Origin: Asparagopsis taxiformis
Lineage: Eukaryota; Rhodophyta; Florideophyceae; Bonnemaisoniales; Bonnemaisoniaceae
DNA: 31,689 nucleotides
Direction of reading: 5' to 3'
NCBI GenBank assembly: GCA_030407315.1
Contig: JALQPE010001889.1
Location: 1-31,689, forward strand
Within the stretch, counting starts at the first letter, position 1. Every line of letters starts with the position of its first letter. Shown here one piece after another: positions 1 through 8,878 of the stretch. The notes beneath the pieces were generated by a model. The model ran no database searches. It was not told the origin of the DNA and saw nothing but the letters and a program-made list of their open reading frames with translations. A program made the translations under genes and the position numbers.

Positions 1-392
1 CTGTAATTTTAACACATTCACATCAAGGACACTGCCTGCTTCACGCCACCTCGTCAGGTTTCGAGAGCCCGACTCGGGCCCGTTCCGAACGGCACTCACA
101 TCTCGATTGCCTCTCTTGCATTCTAGCGGTCACGATAGGTGTGTACCTAACAAAATTTCGGTTGTATTGTGTTTATTATTTCCAGCGATTGGCGTTCCGC
201 GACCATTCTTCAACGTGAAACATACCATCCAACCACCTCATCCAATACGTCAACGTCAACCATCTCTTTTCCTTTCCAACTCAACAACCGGCGGATACGC
301 ATTTCAGCAGTTTGTTTTTTCAACGGTTTGCGGCGATCAAGTGAGCGCGTCAGCGGAGTCGCGCGGACTCAAGCGCGGGCGTCGATGTCAAT
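1..392. other. No confident gene; possible 5' part of the following pseudogene
   Basis: Open frames exist on the plus strand here, but none has a recognisable domain. The first reading frame with protein-like composition that leads into the downstream gene appears from about position 390. The real start of that gene may lie here. I see no TATA box, splice site or repeat that settles it. Confidence 0.4.
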
Positions 393-807
393 TTGTTTGC
401 GGGACGTGGACGGTGCGGCTGTGCATATTGGGACGGCTTCGGTGAGCACTGCTGGTGGCGATGTTGGCTTCCGCGCACGCTGCACAACCACAAGCTGCCG
501 GGAAACGACGAGGCGGACTATATCGTCGTGCGCAACATTGCGACTAAGGACAAGTTCAAGGACCTCCCGTTCCCCGTACATGTTCATTTGGCGGCGAGGA
601 CCCCGCCGGAGACGATGGGTGGAGCATACGCCGCGGCGTTTTACCCTTGGGTATACTCGGATGATGCGCCCCGCTGCGGAGGATGGCCCTAGCGACATTC
701 GTTCCCCACCTGCTGCAGCGTCAAACTTTCACCGCAGCGACGAACCAGGTGCCAGCTCGGGACGGATGCCCAGTACCGGTCCGGCAGGCGAAATCACTGG
801 TTCGGGG

Positions 808-913
808 GGTACGAAGCATCCAGCACGCTCTCCGTCCCGGTTTCGGGAGGCACGAAGCGCCCTGCTCGCTCTGCAAGACCCTCCAGTGGAGGCACGAAGC
901 ACCCTGCTCGCTC
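808..913 (+). repeat. Three-copy imperfect tandem repeat encoding SGGTK(H/R)PARS
   Basis: Three near-identical nucleotide blocks start at 808, 849 and 891, spacing 41 and 42 bases. Each contains the word ACGAAGC followed by a CCTGCTCGCTC-like stretch. In the frames of the surrounding pseudogene they encode SGGTKHPARS, SGGTKRPARS and SGGTKHPARS. The first copy is in a different frame from the other two, which matches the 41-base spacing and marks a one-base indel. The repeat is a basic, Pro-containing linker just before the ParB-like domain. Confidence 0.75.
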
Positions 914-1019
914 CAACGTCACCGAAGCTACTACGCAGGACGTAACCGAGGTGGACGACGAACCGGAGGTGGCGAAAGCATTCGTGAGCAGCAGGGGACG
1001 CAAATTACGGTGCCCAAGT

Positions 1020-1330
1020 TTTGTGACGTCGGATTACGTCGGAGAAGGAGCGACTGTGTTGGTGAGGCAGCTAGTGGAACCGGCCGTGACCCTTCGGGAT
1101 GTGAAAGAAGACCACGTGGAGGACCTGCGCAACAATATGTTGGCTGTGGGGTATGTGAGCTCTTCGCGTATAACTGTGACGGGTGCTGAGGTCGCAGAAC
1201 CGCATCTGCCCGCCGACACGCGTCTGTTCCAGAATGGCAAATTCCATGCCAATGCGAACGTGCCGTGACGACGGGACTGCATCGTCTCAATGCTATGCAT
1301 AGCATTGCGGATGACTTCACGCGCCTCACC
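1020..1330 (+). other. ParB/Srx-like domain segment of the pseudogene
   Basis: Residues read VTLRDVKEDHVEDL, then a beta strand and, after a frameshift near 1262, GLHRLNAM at about 1277-1300. The last motif matches the G-x-x-R-x-x-A signature of ParB-type domains, and its distance after the EDHVEDL helix is right for the fold. In known ParB and sulfiredoxin relatives this motif lies at the nucleotide-binding site. No HTH DNA-binding domain follows, so a chromosome-partition role is not implied. The call rests on motif order, not on a search. Confidence 0.5.
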
Positions 1331-3558
1331 GTTATGCACAGAACCAAGCTGCCACAGGACGCAAACCGCTTGCGCTGGGTTACTCAGCCTCTGATGTGTA
1401 CTACCTTCGCCGCAAGGACGACAGTGATCTTCAGCCTCATGAGATTCATCCACAAGAGTGCAGAGTCGAACCATACGACTGGGACGCAACTGACGGAGCG
1501 CTCCCTGGTTCGAATCTTTTCGTCCATCAGCAGTTCATCCGTACGATTGCTGTTGCAAATAACGTGGAAAACGCTGGCGACTTGCGTGAGTCTGATGTCA
1601 TCCCGAACATTGTTCGAGGCGCAGTTCATGGGGATGATGATTCAACGAACACGGCCCGGCGGTGGACGCTTTTGGCTATAGCAACGCTGAAGCATCCTGT
1701 TCTCGACGAAGTGTGTGCGTGAGCTGAACAATTCCGAGCGCCGCAACGAGATTGGGATATCGCATCTGGACCACAAGATAGTGCGCGAGTTTGCGGGAAG
1801 AAAACTTTGTCTTCGTCTTGCGTGGTCTTTCGGAGTACTTGAACCCTGCTCATGGTGGACGTCCGGATGGACGCTTTGACGTGAACGACTTCATAACATA
1901 CGTCCGTCGCGTGACTGCAATAGCAAATTCTCTGTACGCTGCGTTTGGGCGCCCAAAGAGTATTATGCGCAAGTCATTTCTGAGCACAGAGATGGCAATT
2001 GGGTCGGTTAAGCAGCCGAAGGAGTTGCAATGGCATCTCACCAATGCCATTGCAATGTATAGAGGGGACGACCGGAGCAGTGAGGTTCGAATGAGACGGA
2101 GAACCACACGTTTACAGGATTGGAAACGAACTTGAAAGAGTTTTTTTCAATCCGACATTGAAGAAGAAGACTAAGGCTCGACGCAAACGCCGCCCTTCTG
2201 CTGCCAATGTGACACTCACTCACAGAAGCAGCGGAATGTCGAACATGAGCCTGCTTCGCATGGCATCCGCCGCCGTTCACAGCGACTTCGCTCGACGGGG
2301 AGCACACGCCTCGAGGAAGAAGAGCCGGTTGTGGTACAACAATCCGCCGGGGAAGAAGAGCAGGCCGTTGTTGATAAACCCACCGATCAACAACAAGCCA
2401 CTGTTTCCGGTGATGAGGTGACGAAGACTCCGCCCGTTCCCCGATTCTGCAGTGAGATTGTCCCCCAAGATAACCAACGTGCTGGTGCGACTCCCTCCAA
2501 CCAGAATCTGTCCATACCACTTCGGACGAGGATGACAAAAACGGTGCAGACGAGGGCCAAGTCGAAGCAAGGGGGTCCGCGAAGTGACAATTACACTCAC
2601 TGTTCGGAAGGAGTGGAAGTCGATGAAGACGGTTACATCGTTCGTGACTCTCCTTCTGAAGACGACCTCCTGTTCGACGACCGTATGCCATCTCTTTCCT
2701 GACGATTCGAAGCCAAAGACCGAGCGAAGGGCATCCTCTTGCGCAGCGTCCCGCGGACGTCATCGCGTCGGTGAGGGTTGGCTGTCTGCCCCTGATTGAG
2801 CTCAGGTTGTTATTGGAGAGTGTGGAAATCGATGAGGAGGCAGAGAGGTGAAGTATTTGAAGCAAGTGGCGATGGACCCTGTGTTTGAGGGGCTGCATAT
2901 TCCGGAACAACATCGGGCTCGTCATCTTGTTTTGGAGATCGAGACCATCTATCCGATGTTTTTCGCAGCGTGGAAGATGGCTGCCAAGGCGATGTGTGAG
3001 CCTACATCGACGTTTCTCCCTCGAGGCTGGACTTCGCCCAGGTTGCGCGAATGTCTACAAGCTGGAAGGATTCGTATGAGGCCGGCACTGGTATGGCGTA
3101 CTTCCACAATTGCCGAACGGAAATCAACGAGCGAGGGTATACGGTGATGCACATTTCGCGGATGTAAGCTACCTCGATGCGTCGGACAAGTTCCCATTTG
3201 ACTTGGGTCTCATGGAAGAAATTCCTAACCAGGAATTGTTTCGGTACTTTTTGGGAACGTGGAGGGTGAGGAGGTGCACAAGGACCCTGGGAACCGGCAG
3301 CTGTGGAGTCCCATTGTCAATACGGGGGACGATGAAACAGATGAGAAGAACCGGAATGAGGGGAGGGCTCGCTTCACGTCTACGCGCCACTGCCTGGTTG
3401 ACTATGCCGAGAACGATGAGACACATATCGACCGGTTCAAGTTTGTGGCGACGAGCCCTGCTGGATGTGTGGTTGGGAATCCTTGTCCGGCTGATAGGGC
3501 TGGAGGAGTGCGGTTTACCGGAGAAAAAACTTGTCATGCCGGCATCTGGGGGCGGGGT

Positions 3559-3960
3559 TTTTTGATAACGGGAAGGGGGTGTCCTCGGCAGGTCCCACAC
3601 AATGATATCCCTGTTCCTCCTCGCGACCGCAAAGATCAACTTCCGGGTTACTTTGTTATTGCCAACGGAGATGACCCATTTCCCTATCTGGGTGTGTCCA
3701 GGGTCCCACAAGTACGTCTTTTCCAAAGCGCTGGAATTAGATATGTACGCCAAGACGATGAAGCTGAAGAAGTAATCGTTCCGCCACGTTCAGTCTTCAT
3801 CGGTCACGGCCATGTACAACATGCTGGGGCAGGGCATGTCGACAGAGTTGTGTCACACACGACAACGAGTATCACACGTATTTCAGGAATGCGTCGTATC
3901 CGATTCCCGACAATGTTTCGTTTGGTTTCATCAGGCGGTTGGGATTCGAAGAAGTAATCC
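3559..3960 (+). other. 2OG-Fe(II) dioxygenase-like (PhyH-like) domain segment
   Basis: The motifs come in the order expected for the jelly-roll fold. An H-x-D pair is present as PHND, with His at 3598-3600 and Asp at 3604-3606. It is followed by PGYFVIANGDDPFP, then, one frame over, a PGSHKYVF strand. Next comes VPPRSVFIGHGHVQHAGAG with a candidate distal His at 3820-3822, and, after another frameshift, YHTYFR. The three metal ligands are therefore visible although in broken frames. PGSH and a His-Ala-Gly-Ala distal motif are typical of phytanoyl-CoA dioxygenase-like proteins in many protists. JBP/TET-type enzymes share the fold but not these motifs. Confidence 0.5.
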
Positions 3961-4498
3961 CCAATGCTACGAGCCGGTCTGCCAGGCAAAGTCAACCGGC
4001 ACCTGTCAATGTTCGCCACAAGACAGTTGTTCCCATCCCGTTCAAGAAAGATCGTAGGCCGAAGACAGGGCAGCTCGGAATGATGCGGATGAAGACGACA
4101 GAACCTCGCAAGCCAATATATCCTACACAATTAGTGGGGTCCCGGTGATGCCTATTCTGCCGGGAGATCCTGATTATAGTGGGGACGAAGAGGAAGAACA
4201 ATTTTCCGACGGCTAGATAGCTTAACAACAACTACTAGTAGTACTTTAGCAAACAATTATCAGAATATAATCATCTCCTTTATCACTTTGAATCTATGAA
4301 CCTAGTATAATGTACTTCCGTTCCATGCTTTCAAACTAGATTGTCCATTCCCTCGTGGGTTGGAGCATGATTTCCAGGACGATTCCCTCACATCTCTAGA
4401 CTCGATGGTCTATGCTAGAAATAGCAGAACAATTGGGTTTGTACGTGCTTCATCGCCTACTTGCTTCCGGTAATGGGTGGACGTGCACGATACACGAT

Positions 4499-4570
4499 CA
4501 ACCTGAAATGGACGTCCGGTGGATGTCCAGCTCAGATGCATGCTGGCCAGCCCAGAAATTCTACAATTTC
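4499..4570 (+). repeat. Interspersed repeat, copy 1 (contains TGGACGTCCGGTGGATGTCC)
   Basis: The first 35 bases are identical to 4885-4919, and the next 37 are closely similar (GCTGGCCAGCCCAGAAATTC shared). The block carries GGACGTCC and GGATGTCC half-palindromes, and similar words occur at 6408-6600. It looks like part of a dispersed non-coding repeat family. Confidence 0.75.
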
Positions 4571-4636
4571 GGGCACAAAAAAAATTGCAAAAAACATCGA
4601 TTTGGGCGGTCGATTGTGCCGTACGGCACACCCCCA

Positions 4637-4672
4637 TCTCAAAAACATGTTCACATGTGCATGTTTTTGAGA
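4637..4672. repeat. 36-bp interrupted palindrome
   Basis: The arms TCTCAAAAACATG (4637-4649) and CATGTTTTTGAGA (4660-4672) are perfect 13-bp inverted repeats. The centre holds a second palindrome, CACATGTG (4652-4659). It would form a strong hairpin or cruciform. It lies between the two copies of the 72-base repeat. It could be the terminus of a small element or an E-box-like binding site; nothing in the sequence decides. Confidence 0.75.
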
Positions 4673-4884
4673 ATAGCCCAAATTTTAATTCAAATCAAGG
4701 TGTCTAATTTGGCCACAACGGCCCCAGGAACCGGCCGCCGCCCCGATCGGGGCTATCACCGGCTTCTATAAGCACCAACTGTAAGCCAAAATCGCGTCTC
4801 ACGAAGGGTCGATTTCAGGCTCAACACGTCAGGGACAGGTCTTGGTCCTTGTTCCATCATGGTCCCGCCCCACTCTCTCACGAC

Positions 4885-4957
4885 CAACCTGAAATGGACG
4901 TCCGGTGGATGTCCAGCTCGATTGCACTGCTGGCCAGCCCAGAAATTCTAAAATTTC
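4885..4957 (+). repeat. Interspersed repeat, copy 2
   Basis: This is the partner of 4499-4570 in the same orientation, 386 bases downstream. After the shared CAGAAATTCTA the copies diverge but keep AT-rich tracts, suggesting that more of the unit was shared before decay. Confidence 0.75.
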
Positions 4958-5280
4958 CGAAAAATCAATTTGGTGGCCCAGCATCTCCTGTGCCGAAAAT
5001 TCCCGCAGTCACTTCTGATATACTTAGTAGAAGTAGTAGTCTAGACGTGTTTCGCACTTGTACGCATCAGGGAAGGCTGCAAGGAAGGTTGAGACTACGC
5101 TACTTGTGTACCGCGTCGTCTGAAATAGCGAGTAGTGTTTGTTGTATAGTTGTGGAGTATGCATCTGGTGGTTTGTAAAGCTTGCAGAACGGGATAGGGA
5201 TGTGGGTGGCCCTATTTTATGAATACATGAATATAAATATTCAGGGTTGACGAAGCGGAAAGGCATAGGCTCATACATGT

Positions 5281-5621
5281 TTGAGATTGCATAGTGGAGA
5301 AAATATTTACATCGAAATTTACATGGAGCTGATGGAGGTTTTAAGGATGAGGTATGAGAGGAAGAAAATTCTTCTGTGGTATGAGGATGTGTTCTGTGGG
5401 GGGTTGATGGAATCTTGGGATGGTACAGGGGGAGGTGGAAATGTACGGAGTGCGGGTTTAGATTGGAGTGTGATTCGGAGAGGAGTGCCGACGAGCATAT
5501 TATGGGGATTGGGGAGACGCTGCGGGGTTTTGGGGTAGTGAGGGCGGAGGAGGTGTTTAGGTGGGACCGTAGGAAGGTGCGGTTGAAGGCGCCGAGAGGA
5601 GGGGTGTTTTTAGGAAAGTGA
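5281..5621 (+). pseudogene. Possible small Cys-containing protein, frameshifted; unrecognised
   Basis: Two overlapping plus frames, 5281-5538 and 5415-5621, give a charged protein if joined by one frameshift near 5420. The second contains KCTECGFRLEC followed by DEHIMG, a Cys-x2-Cys pair with later Cys and His that could bind zinc. I recognise no family. The DNA is strongly purine-rich on this strand, which inflates open frames with Gly, Arg and Glu, so the call may be an artefact of composition. Confidence 0.2.
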
Positions 5622-6020
5622 GGAGAAAGAGGGGGAGGGGGTGGCGTCTGTTCTGGCTGTGGTGAGTGGGGATGTGATGGAGAAGAAGGGGGTTATTGTA
5701 TTTGGGGAGGGAGGGAAGTGGGAGGATGGGTGCGAAGTGGGGGGTTGATATGTGGTTCAGAGCGGGGAGGTTTCTGGGGAGACGGCGGGGAGCGGGAGCG
5801 TGGGCCGGTGGTGGTGGTGTATACGGTATCGAAGATGCGGATGGCGTGGGGGGCATGGAGCAGGTGAGGGAGGGAGGGGTGGAGCAGGTCGGGTACGGGA
5901 TGGGGAGTGAGAGGTTTTCGAAGAGTAAGCTGCAGGGGAAGTTTGTGTAGAGGGCGAAGGAGAGGGGTTGAAGGTAGAGGAGAGAGGGTATTGAAGAACA
6001 ATACGTTGCAAAGGTGATGG
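5380..6020 (+). other. Purine-rich strand (GA/GGG tracts)
   Basis: About 640 bases with marked G and A excess on the plus strand, with many GGGG and GGAGG runs. The complementary strand gives Pro/Ser/His-rich open frames that are composition artefacts. Such tracts can form triplex or G-quadruplex structures. No gene is called inside beyond the doubtful one at 5281-5621. Confidence 0.6.
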
Positions 6021-6929
6021 GGGAGACCATGGTCGAGGAGATAGGGGGTGTTTATCCCTATTCTGAGGTAGTATGAGGACTGGTTATACGAAATCTGTAC
6101 GGTAGAGCAGAAAAGTATGTATGGAATGGAGGTGTGCACCGTGGAAGCGGGGATAGGTAGCTGAAAATGCGTGCTAGAGTGGTATTGGGGGTGTTTGAGG
6201 TACAGTACGGGGGAGGTGAGCACCAACTGGAAGGGGTGTGAGCGAGAGGATGAAAGAATTAAAGACAAAATTGGAGTCGACCGACAAGGAAAAATAGAGT
6301 GGTCGCCGTGATGGATGCGGACATCCATGTCGAGCACGGCGGCAGAAATTTCTGGGGTCGAAATTTTTGAATTTCTGAACCGGCGCCCGTCCTAGGTTGA
6401 CATAGACATGGTGGAAGTCCATCCCGAGGGGTACATCCGTGGTACTAGAAACAATGAATGTCGTCCTAGTAATACTAGACGTACTAGACCGCATGGACGT
6501 CCGGTTCTAGGCGGACATCCAAAAATACTGGAGAACATGGACGTCCGCCTAGTAATACTAGGTGTACTAGAGGTTGTAGACGTCCGCGTCCATTTCCGAG
6601 AACACAGACGTTGCATATGGTTCCCCCCTTACATTATTACATCGTGGAAATTCCTAGAACATTGGAATATGCCACCGCCGGTCACCGTCACGGCCGGAGC
6701 GACGTGTCCTGTGCCATTCCACTACGCTTTTCTTGCACAGTACCGGAAAATTCCATCTATCACGGTGCTTATACCCACTACCACGACGCAGTTTCATTCC
6801 ACTCCTCTCCATACGGTATTTCCACTACTTATCTATGGTACGGCGCCGGTAATTTCAGGGAATTTTTTCATGGTTTACTATTCCACTAATTTCTAATGGT
6901 CCACACCATAAAATTTACTGGTTTTTCAA
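6021..6929. other. Intergenic, no gene except repeats
   Basis: This holds the CTAGTAATACTAG/GACGTCC repeat cluster at 6408-6600 and otherwise AT-balanced sequence without a domain-bearing frame. The 162-residue plus frame at 6408-6896 starts inside the repeat and has no recognisable feature. Confidence 0.5.
6408..6600. repeat. Palindromic repeat cluster (CTAGTAATACTAG and GGACGTCC words)
   Basis: Two units about 83 bases apart begin CCTAGTAATACTAG (6465 and 6548), run into a GTACTAGA word and end with GACGTCCG. CTAGTA-A-TACTAG is itself a perfect 6+6 inverted repeat around one base. GACGTCC and GGACATCC words recur four or more times and link this cluster to the 4499 and 4885 repeats. Confidence 0.65.
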
Positions 6930-7130
6930 AACATTTCTCACTCAGTGGTAGCGTACAACTCTTCAATACATTCTGCCTCCAGTTTCACACTCTTGTTCTT
7001 TACATATGGGCAATACATTAGGACCCTTCATACAGAAACCTTAAAAAAGAAAACCCGACTGCAGAAAATTCCTTTCTACCAAAGAAAAAGTTACTAAACC
7101 AGCCATCGAAAATATAAAGAAAGCAAATGA
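6930..7130 (+). pseudogene. Gypsy integrase, end of catalytic core and linker, frameshifted
   Basis: The frame from about 6930 reads VAYNSSIHSASS and FFTYGQYIRTLH, the conserved EFAYN-x-S-x-H and YG motifs at the end of Gypsy integrase cores. It continues with a Lys-rich linker, then IENIKKANE, the helix that precedes the C-terminal domain. One frameshift near 7120-7131 leads into the next ORF. Upstream the similarity stops, so the Asp and Glu catalytic residues are absent. Confidence 0.65.
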
Positions 7131-7601
7131 ATGTCAAAACAAACTAATAGGAATCCTTTACCTACTCTATTCAAGGTCAATGACGAGGTCATGCTGACCA
7201 CAGCAAACCTAAACCTTGAAGATGAATCGGGTACAAGAAAGCATCATCCAAAGTTTTGTGGACCATTTGAAATCGCTGAGAAGACCTATGAAGTTACTTT
7301 TCGATTGAACCTTCCCCAACCAATGATCGATCGTAAAATCCACAATGCATTTTACTCTAGCCTCATCAAACCTTACGTAGAGGACAGATTCGAGAGCAAC
7401 CCAATACCAGCACCACCGATCGAACGTTCAACGAATTCTGAAGAATATGGAGTTGAGAAAATTCTTCACCAAAGAAAAAGACACAGGAAACTCCAATATC
7501 TCATGAAATGGAATGGTTATCCAGATCACGAAAATTCCTGGCATTCCATAGAAGAACTTGAAAATTTTCAGGAACCTCTTGACGATTATCATCAGAATTA
7601 G
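7131..7601 (+). CDS. Gypsy integrase C-terminal domain with chromodomain (partial pol)
   Basis: This is the best-preserved piece of the element, 156 codons ending at TAG 7599-7601. It opens with FKVNDEVMLTTANLNLE and later HPKFCGPFEI, the SH3-like GPF/Y module of Ty3/Gypsy integrases. A chromodomain follows: YGVEKILHQR, then YLMKWNGYPDHENSW and a final helix. In chromoviruses the chromodomain tethers integrase to marked chromatin and steers insertion. The ATG is not a real start, because pol is translated as a polyprotein and the frame upstream is shifted. The chromodomain keeps the aromatic positions Tyr, Trp and Trp. Confidence 0.85.
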   Translation: MSKQTNRNPLPTLFKVNDEVMLTTANLNLEDESGTRKHHPKFCGPFEIAEKTYEVTFRLNLPQPMIDRKIHNAFYSSLIKPYVEDRFESNPIPAPPIERSTNSEEYGVEKILHQRKRHRKLQYLMKWNGYPDHENSWHSIEELENFQEPLDDYHQN

Positions 7602-7689
7602 ACTCTCCGTCTCCCTTTGAGCTCTATAAATTCCTTTCAGTCCACCACCTCGTTTGGACATACCTTTTCCTCCATATCCCCCCTCCACC

Positions 7690-8200
7690 ATGGCCACTTC
7701 TTCTGAGTTTACTTCCAGCTCGTTATTGCTGGCGAAACATTGACCGCATGGCTGCAAGGTGTTACCCCAGAACCTTATGCACAACTTGTACTTTCTGGTC
7801 CCTAATCCACACATTCTATGGATACTACCATGCCTTTGGCCACTTTTGTGTAATAGCGAAAGATTTCGATCCACTGTCTGTGATCATAGATCGAATTGAA
7901 CTATCGCCAAACGTCTAAAATCTCCCGGCCCCTCTCTCCGAAGCCATTGGATACAACTTCATCTGTTATCTGTACCACTGGGTAGTTGGTGCCTATGGGC
8001 ACCTCTCCTCCGACAAGTCCTACGCGGATGAGATCCGCACTATTGTCTCAGCTTTTGCTGAGGAAAACCAAATGGACGTATCTCTCATCCTAATCCCTAG
8101 GCCCGCACACACCACGTTCCCCTTTCAGCAGTCTTCATCAGCTAGTACTCTCACCTTCAGTCTCGAGTCGAGCATGACTCGTCTTCTGAGGAAGGAATGA
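7690..8200 (+). pseudogene. Extra sense ORF between pol and 3' LTR, function unknown
   Basis: It starts with ATG 7690 (MATSSEFTSSSLL), shifts frame into ETLTAWLQGVTPEPYAQLVL, and after further indels and stops ends with a clean 92-codon stretch at 7925-8200. That stretch holds LSEAIGYNFICYLYHWVVG and IRTIVSAFAEENQ, and ends LLRKE-TGA immediately before the presumed LTR. It would be about 170 residues, partly hydrophobic and helical. I do not recognise the family. It has its own ATG and codon-like composition, so it is more than the pol tail. Confidence 0.5.
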
Positions 8201-8331
8201 TGTAAGGGATCAACCCTCTAGAGTACATGGTAAACATTGGATTCTTGTTCTTACAGCGCTATTGTCGACCCACCAACAAGTGAATAGCATTCCTCAGAGA
8301 CAAAAGCTTCCAACTACAACGAAAGCTTACA
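8201..8331 (+). repeat. Probable 3' LTR (short or truncated) of the plus-strand chromovirus
   Basis: The purine-rich GAGGAAGGAATGA directly precedes TGTAAGGG at 8201 and fits a polypurine tract followed by an LTR beginning TGT. The sequence ends AAAGCTTACA at 8331, giving TGTAAG/CTTACA inverted termini and a 131-bp length. The minus-strand element starts within 30 bases. With no second copy in the window the right border is uncertain. Confidence 0.4.
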
Positions 8332-8356
8332 GTAACCACACCTCCAATGCTACTTA

Positions 8357-8734
8357 CAGCTTGTCGTACGATGATCATTTTGTGGAGTACCATGATGATC
8401 ATGGAGTAGTTGTAGTCGATAGGTCCCTCTCAGGATAAATAATCGATCATTGTAATACAGAACATTGTTTTCCCTTTCGGAAGGAATTCTTCAGAGATTT
8501 GTATACTTCTTGGAACCCAGTATCCAGTATCCTTTGTGTAATCTTCTTTTACCTTTGCGTTGCTTTTTGATGCAAAGTACGAATCATTCGTTTCAAAATG
8601 TATGTTATGGATATTGCTTTTGTCAGAAGAGAGTGGTCTCTAGGGGCGGTTGGTTCTTTGTGCACAAATTTTCTGGAGCGTGCGTCAGCAACTTTGTTTG
8701 TTTTCCCTTTCATTGGAATTATCTTGAAGTCGAA
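8357..8734 (-). pseudogene. RNase H C-terminus and integrase N-terminus remnant
   Basis: From 8734 the minus strand reads FDFKIIPMKGKTNKVADARSRK, matching the conserved end of Gypsy RNase H in which the final DA-L-SR motif has Arg for Leu. A linker with stops follows. From 8451 NDRLFIL and then LLHDHHGTPQNDH match the start of the integrase HHCC zinc finger. The Cys pair is not found. Similarity fades at about 8357, where the opposite-strand LTR begins. Confidence 0.65.
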
Positions 8735-8878
8735 ACATTTGTTTTTCAGAGCTAACTAGTAATCCTACACCAGCTCGTTTGAATGGATCTGGATTTGTTC
8801 CAAAGGGAACCAGAAGAGGGCTTCTTACCATAGTAGGAAGGTCTATGGGGTTCTGAACGTCTTTGGACGGAGATTCAA

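Larger units (their letters stand above)
393..4216 (+). pseudogene. Decayed long gene: ParB-like domain plus C-terminal 2OG-Fe(II) dioxygenase-like domain
   Basis: A chain of plus-strand frames, each handing over to another by small indels, ends in an acidic tail (DEEEEQFSDG) and a TAG at 4214-4216. In order they hold an N-terminal region of unknown type (about 393-690), a Ser/Gly/Lys/Pro repeat (808-913), a ParB-like domain (about 1020-1330), a middle region of unknown fold (about 1390-2100), an acidic linker (about 2600-2700), a short alpha-rich stretch (2848-3000) and a PhyH-like double-stranded beta-helix (about 3559-3960). The intact product would be roughly 1,200 residues. ParB-like folds bind or cut nucleic acid in known families, and 2OG dioxygenases hydroxylate proteins, nucleic acids or small molecules; the substrate here is unknown. 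At least eight frameshifts make it a pseudogene or a badly assembled gene. Introns could explain some of the switches. No LTR, terminal repeat or polymerase was seen nearby, so whether it belongs to a transposon is open. Confidence 0.6.
4217..5280. other. Intergenic, repeat-bearing; no gene
   Basis: This stretch contains a duplicated block of about 72 bases (4499-4570 and 4885-4957) and a long palindrome (4637-4672). Between them are AT-rich tracts. Open frames here change with each repeat copy and have no domain or consistent composition, so I call no gene. Confidence 0.6.
6930..8331 (+). mobile_element. 3' remnant of a Ty3/Gypsy chromovirus
   Basis: In order on the plus strand are the integrase C-terminal region, a chromodomain, a further decayed ORF and a probable 3' LTR. 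Gag, protease, reverse transcriptase, RNase H and the integrase core are missing upstream, so the element is 5'-truncated near 6930. Several indels and stops make it dead. The right border is tentative: TGTAAG at 8201 and CTTACA ending at 8331 would be inverted LTR termini. Confidence 0.75.

Noticed and set aside
5557..6337. Long Pro/Ser/His-rich minus-strand ORFs
   Set aside because: They are the complement of a purine-rich strand and their composition follows from it.
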